A model generated the notes under the pieces. The model was not told the DNA's origin and did no database searches. It saw nothing but the letters and a program-made list of their open reading frames with translations. A program made the translations under genes and the position numbers. This document shows, piece by piece, positions 58,470 through 64,000 of a stretch of DNA of 64,000 nt. This DNA comes from Metridium senile (taxonomy: Eukaryota; Cnidaria; Anthozoa; Actiniaria; Metridiidae), in assembly GCA_949775045.1 (NCBI GenBank), contig OX459105.1:7371240-7435239 (forward strand). The letters run 5' to 3'. How positions within the stretch are numbered: the stretch's first letter is position 1; each line of letters starts with the position of its first letter.

Positions 58470-61400
58470 ATTTTATCCTCTTCGCTCAACTGACCCCTGG
58501 CAAATATAATTAAATTGTATTATAAAGAAATTACTTGACCTTCCTTCTTATGCATGATTATATTTTAATCTTTGCTTTATGCAAAATGTGATCGAAGTCC
58601 GTATAAGATCAGAAATCCAAAAAAATGGAAACGAATAAGCTTATCAAGCGATGTCTTCATAGCGTATCACAAAATCAAATGATTTATGAACAACTTATAA
58701 CGAGAACGATATGTTGTAATTTCTTTAATCTACCTATTTATCTGATTGTCTGGTGTAAAAGTTGAATTGAATACAACATTATTTATAATACTAGGAACAA
58801 TGTGATCAATTATAACAACTGGGAAAAACTAGGGAAAATGTGCTTGCACGTACGGTGTGTAGTTAGTTATACAATGGATATTGAATTTTAATACAACATT
58901 AAAAAGCAAATTAGGGTTTTTGCCTTGAGACTGATACAAACTGAATATTTTATTATTGCATTTGCGTATCAGAAATACCGTATGCAATCGTGAAAACAAT
59001 GCCATTACCATATATGGTATTGTAGGTGAGAAGTAACAAAAGACTTTGATTAGCGCGCGAGATTTTTTTTCTTTTTTTTAACAGCTTGAGATTGCAACAG
59101 AACAATAGGCATATCTTTGATACGTGTGACAAAGTTTGTCATGTGACCTGTTTGTTTTAATATCTCTTTTGAAAATAACAAAACAAGGAAAGGCTTCACA
59201 AACGTACGTTGAAACTTTTACCGTTTTTTTTACTGAATAAACAACATCTGGTCACTTGACCAACCAATGCAAATACCATAAAATCAATTTAAGATTCTTT
59301 TTTTTTTCTAAACCGGACAATAATTGTAACATTCAAAAAAATTTTAAGGAAAAGTGCAAAAGACTATCCGTTCAGACCGTTTAATGGTTGAAAAATTAAT
59401 TTTAATTATCCTGCCATTCCCCATTCTCCCAACGCCAAATTGGGTCAAAATTAACATTACATCAGCATCGAGGGAAATTTTGCTACAGGCGCTATGATAT
59501 ACTGTTTACATCATGGTATTCCCCTAGCTACGTATTCCTAGGTATGTGCTCCCATCAACTGCAAATCATCAATCTTATATATATGCATAATTTTAATTGA
59601 TTAATTTGACTGAATGAGCTTAATAAAAATTGTTGTTGTTGTTAGTTGTTGTTCGTATACATGCATTGATGTGCACATTAGCTTGAAAGCCAAGAAGTAT
59701 GGAGTCGACAACTCTGTAACTTTTAAGTATCCCGAACACTGGTCATTTCATGCTAGTTTTGTTTGTGCCCGTTTATTTTTTTGTGTAACGTGTTATTGTG
59801 GTGTCCCTAACCAGCTTTTCCTTATTCTTTGTGTAACGTGTTTCTTAGATGTTTTAGCTTTTAATCCTATTTTAATATGACATAAAGTTCATAATTCTCG
59901 ATGGAATGGGACTTTTTTGAAGGCGGAAATATTTGTTTAATAGGGGAAACCCCTTTCCCTGACCCATTGACCCTTATGACGCCATTTTATTTATATATTG
60001 AATGAATATTAAACAAGCATGAGTTCTTGGTTTGATTTAAGGGCGTATTTGAAGTGTTCTTGAAATATTGTTCTGTCTAGGATTGGGTTCTTAAATTTGT
60101 AACTCATGACACGGAAGTAAAATTGTACAGCAAGCTCGAGGAAATGCTCATTTGAATACCATTTACAATACCATTTGAATACCGTCTCACAATGTCTTTT
60201 CATCTTAAATTATTTGCTATTCCGCTCCTTCTAAGTTGCAGAACTGAAACCTGTGACAATGTCTTTTTAACAGTATTCGAGTCGGAGCTTTCTGTAGTGA
60301 TTTTGTTCTGGTAATTACGTCTACAAAAACTTGATATGTATGTTAAGAACATGCCGTAGAACCAAGTGTACCCCATTTTATGGTGTTAATCTAGCTATAA
60401 ATACTTGAAAGAATGAGTTAAACAAGCATACACAAATCTTATCCGACTTATAGGAGCCGCAACTCTAGCAAAGATGAAAGTTTTCGAACAATATGCATTT
60501 TTTAGAATGATTTGATGAACTTCACTCTGTTGGTACAAAGAGTTTACTCCTTACAATAACAAATGACTTATGTCTTAGAAGCCATAGTAAGCTACACAAA
60601 TACATTATCTAATAAAGAGCCTGGTGATGCTATTTCTTTCGATATTTATTTTTCTGCCATACATTTGTTTATAGATACAGACGTCATTTTGTCCAAGGAA
60701 AAGTCCGGAAATTATGTCCATGCTGTCATTCCCATTTTAGTATGAAAGTCTATGATTCTTGATCGTAAAATCGAAAGGTCACTGCGGTATGGGACGTTTT
60801 TGATGCGGAAGTATTTGTTAGGGGGTTCCTCTTTCACCGGCCTAGAGATTGGTTTATGTCTTGAATATCGACCAAAATGTCAACCTTACGTATACGTTAC
60901 TAACTAAAGTACTCAATCGGTTTGTAGCCAAATAAATACATGCTAACGACTTGAACGCGAATTTAAATCGTTATTAAAAGAAAGAAAATGTAATGTCAGT
61001 TAGCAGTGCTGTACAGCGCATTTTCCGTCCCAGCGCACTTAAATAACAAAATACACACTCATGCAAATACCTGTGCAGTGAACCAGGGATTAGGGGACTC
61101 CCCCAAAAACGCATTATTTAATACTGCAATCGCAGTAAGCCTAACTCAGTGTCGCTGAAAGTTCTCCACAACAGTTGGACAGTGATATCTTCTTGGACGT
61201 CGCACTTTAAAGGCATTTTGCACTAACAAACATACAAAACTCTCTTTGGTCGCCAAATTCAACGTTTGGTTCTGTTTGATATTAAAAAAGCCTCGTTTGA
61301 CAGTGTGTTTTAGATATTGGTGCCTAAAGAATCCGTCAACAGATGGCGAATATTTGTGCTATTTTATAATAAGCATTTTATATTGACAACAGGTAAGTTC

Positions 61401-63813
61401 TTTTAACTATTTATCTAACATTTACTAGTGTAATCATTTTCACAATTGACTGAATTGAGTTAAGGCTCAATTATAAAAAAACAGCTTTACAACAGTTACT
61501 TAGTGAAAAGACCAATTTGGCCATTGGTTCAATATCTTGAATAATACGGCAGTTACGGTTACAGAAACACGCTTTTGCCCGCCGATGTGCATAGACCAGT
61601 GCTACGTGGTTAATTGATCTTTCTTGTTATTTGCAGACAAAATAAAATAATACTAGCTTCAATTGCCTAATATAATCCGGTTGAAATATAAATCATGATC
61701 TAGATCTGAGATGGCAATTGTCCTAAATCAGATATTTTCGAGCTGTTTGAAGCAAAATTCGAAAGTGTATAACATTTAATACGCAGCAATAATTAATGAT
61801 GATATTTAGATAGACCTTTGCTAGGAATGCTACGTTAGATACCAGACAGTTATTGTAACGGCAGTTGAACAAGCGGTAGCTCTTGTTAAGTCAATAGATA
61901 CGTATGTGGGTTTTGTTAAGTCAGCTGAAGGGCATATTTAAAGTATTCTTTAAATATTGTTCAATTTGAAAAAATGAAGAAGAATGTTGTTAAATTTGAA
62001 ATGATAGTGGGAATAACACGGAACCGGAAGGAAAAATGTACAGTTCGTAGAAATGCTTACTTCCTTGTACTTTTTGCAAATGTAAGCAGTTCATGATCAA
62101 CTTCCTGTTGAATTTAGCCTGCGTATTGGTCACGCTCAAGTATTGTCTCGGCGCTACAATGAGGGCATCTGTCATAACTGTCTGTTAGAGTAAATCATGT
62201 GTGAAAATTCTCGCTATAAATAATAGTTATCGATTATTACATGTCTTATACCTATTATAGTATTACACAAATAATTTTCATCTAGCTAGGCCCTTGTTTT
62301 TTCCTGATAGTAGAAAGTCTGGCGAAACCGTTTCTCTTGAAATGTTTTGAACATATCGATGATCCGTCTTCAGGTGTCCATTTGATGCCAAGATACAGCC
62401 TCATAAAAATACCTACAAATAGAAGGAAATGTATGGTTTGGAAGGACGCCTGTCCTTCCAATCCATACATTCCTTTGTAACTTTGGGCAGTTTTGAATGT
62501 CTGTAACTCACTCAATATCCAACCAAAAGCACCAAATCTTAATTACATTAATTAAGGAAACTAGTACCCAGTCCTTTACTCGTTTTGGAAAATGCCAATT
62601 AATTTCTTTCCCACTATATTACAAATGTGAGGACAACGCTCTTGCAATTAGGTGTTTGTACATCTATAGCTACATTTATATCCAGTCAATTCTATAAAGG
62701 TTGTCGTCAAATGTTACAAGTCTACGCGACTGGTCTGGACCGAAAGAGAGCATGGCAACACTGAATCACCGTGGCGGCTAATTATTTTTTATGGTTTATT
62801 CAAAATATTCTTCCGTTTCTGATTAGTCGATTTCTCCCGGTTAATTTTTCATGCTAAGACTTACCAAATTTGGAAGTATTGGACGAATGACGTCAATTGT
62901 CCAATATCTGAAAAAAAATTTGGACGGCTTACGAGAGTCCCCAAAGTCATGGCCGAAGTGTTTCACTTCGTGAATCAAATTAGAGCAAAAAGACATCTTT
63001 TCAAAACAAACTAGAACATTTTTCACTGTATACATATATGATCTACAGGAATATTCTCTGCAGGCTTTCATGACATTTTTAGAAGAAGGAAAACCAAATT
63101 GACTTCGAAATCTTGTGCAAAAACTCTCAAATAGATATTTCGAGATTACTCGTTGAGGAGTCTCGATATCCCAGCTTTGTTCATTGAATTATTCTTCTAT
63201 TTTTGGGTGCGCTCTCTAGTATATATATATATGTTTTTTTTTCTGGATTTCAGTTTGGCTTTAGGTGAGATTTAGTATCGCTATGAAAAAAAGAAACTTA
63301 AAAAGCTGTAGTAATTTCTCTTTCGAGTCCAAACATGTTACTGTATCATCGTCGTTTGTTTCTGAAACTGACATTATTTCTCTTTCTAGTAAATGTTTAA
63401 ATAGCTTCCATCAATAAGTTAAATTTTGGTCTTAATTCATATTGTTTGCTTGTTTCAATTTATTTGTTAAAGCTTTTTCGGCTATTTTGATAAAAATGTG
63501 AAAATAATGGCGCACCTAGAGGGAAGTGATATGAGAATGTCAAATTTTGACGCACGGTTGTTAGGTAGAGTGAAAAAAATTAAACTTTCAATTATTAAAA
63601 ACATCCACGCATCCGGTTACTAAAAATAGCACAATTGGGAATTGGCATGGTGCGCGATGGTTACAAGAGGAGTTTCCCTCTTTTATTATTTCTGCTCTCT
63701 TGTTACTATTAGTTGTTATTATTGCCGTTACAGACCAAGCCCGTGGTATGGCTGCAGAACAAGGTAGACCAAGTCGTCCAACGTCAATCTATGCCGATAT
63801 GTTTTCCAATACA
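58437..63813. repeat. Tandem array, copy 2 (5377 bp)
   Basis: Direct head-to-tail repeat of copy 1. The largest visible difference is near 61962-61992, where copy 2 has extra bases relative to 56601-56617. Confidence 0.95.
62282..62408 (-). pseudogene. THAP-domain-like fragment, copy 2
   Basis: Identical in translation to the fragment at 56904-57030, carried by the second array unit. Confidence 0.5.
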
Positions 63814-63846
63814 GTTACGGTCGACTGCATAGGTTCAGTCGTGTAG
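63734..63846 (+). CDS. Possible terminal exon spanning the copy 2/copy 3 junction
   Basis: Same sequence and frame as 58357-58469, again built from the end of one unit and the start of the next. Confidence 0.3.
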
Positions 63847-64000
63847 ATTTTATCCTCTTCGCTCAACTGACCCCTGGCAAATATAATTAAATTGTATTAT
63901 AAAGAAATTACTTGACCTTCCTTCTTATGCATGATTATATTTTAATCTTTGCTTTATGCAAAATGTGATCGAAGTCCGTATAAGATCAGAAATCCAAAAA
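63814..64000. repeat. Tandem array, start of copy 3 (cut by window end)
   Basis: Begins with the same unit start and follows copy 2 closely to the last base, so the array continues beyond the window. Confidence 0.93.

Overview
The window reads as nuclear DNA of an early-branching invertebrate animal, most likely a cnidarian (anthozoan-like). The grounds are short exons with GT-AG introns, AT-rich intergenic DNA, many fold-back (MITE-like) elements, and animal gene families: NIM1 kinase, Raver, LEG1, a GT10 fucosyltransferase and a RHIM-like signalling protein. The taxon is an inference. All gene models were built by hand from splice sites and reading-frame continuity.

Layout. 1-633 (+) is the 3' end of a NIM1-type Ser/Thr kinase gene ending in a CaaX-like tail. 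5384-16740 (+) is a complete 11-exon Raver-like RNA-binding protein gene (about 644 aa) with introns full of fold-back elements. 16741-24399 has no convincing gene and is packed with nested inverted-repeat elements and a minisatellite. 24400-25524 (+) is an intronless ankyrin-repeat gene. 26396-28680 (-) is a degenerate non-LTR retrotransposon. 29322-32052 (-) is a two-exon gene for a secreted LEG1-family protein with fold-back elements in its intron. 33189-33640 is a very long AAAT/GAAT microsatellite.

34394-49353 (+) is the most interesting locus. Fourteen exons join in one frame into about 1299 aa. In order they encode a RHIM/amyloid-like motif next to a basic patch, a helical region with a degenerate EF-hand, two tyrosine-kinase-like domains that have both lost the catalytic residues, and an acidic tyrosine-rich tail with an ITAM-spaced motif. 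I know of no described protein with this order. It looks like a scaffold or receptor-proximal signalling pseudokinase, perhaps in innate immunity or cell death; that role is inference.

49354-53073 holds a broken GT10 fucosyltransferase fragment. 53074-64000 is a nearly identical tandem array with a unit of about 5.37 kb: two full copies and the start of a third. It has no clear intact gene, but carries a THAP-like fragment and a possible terminal exon re-created at each junction.

Apart from the shared repeats, the genes do not look functionally linked. The window is a set of independent animal genes embedded in transposon-rich DNA.
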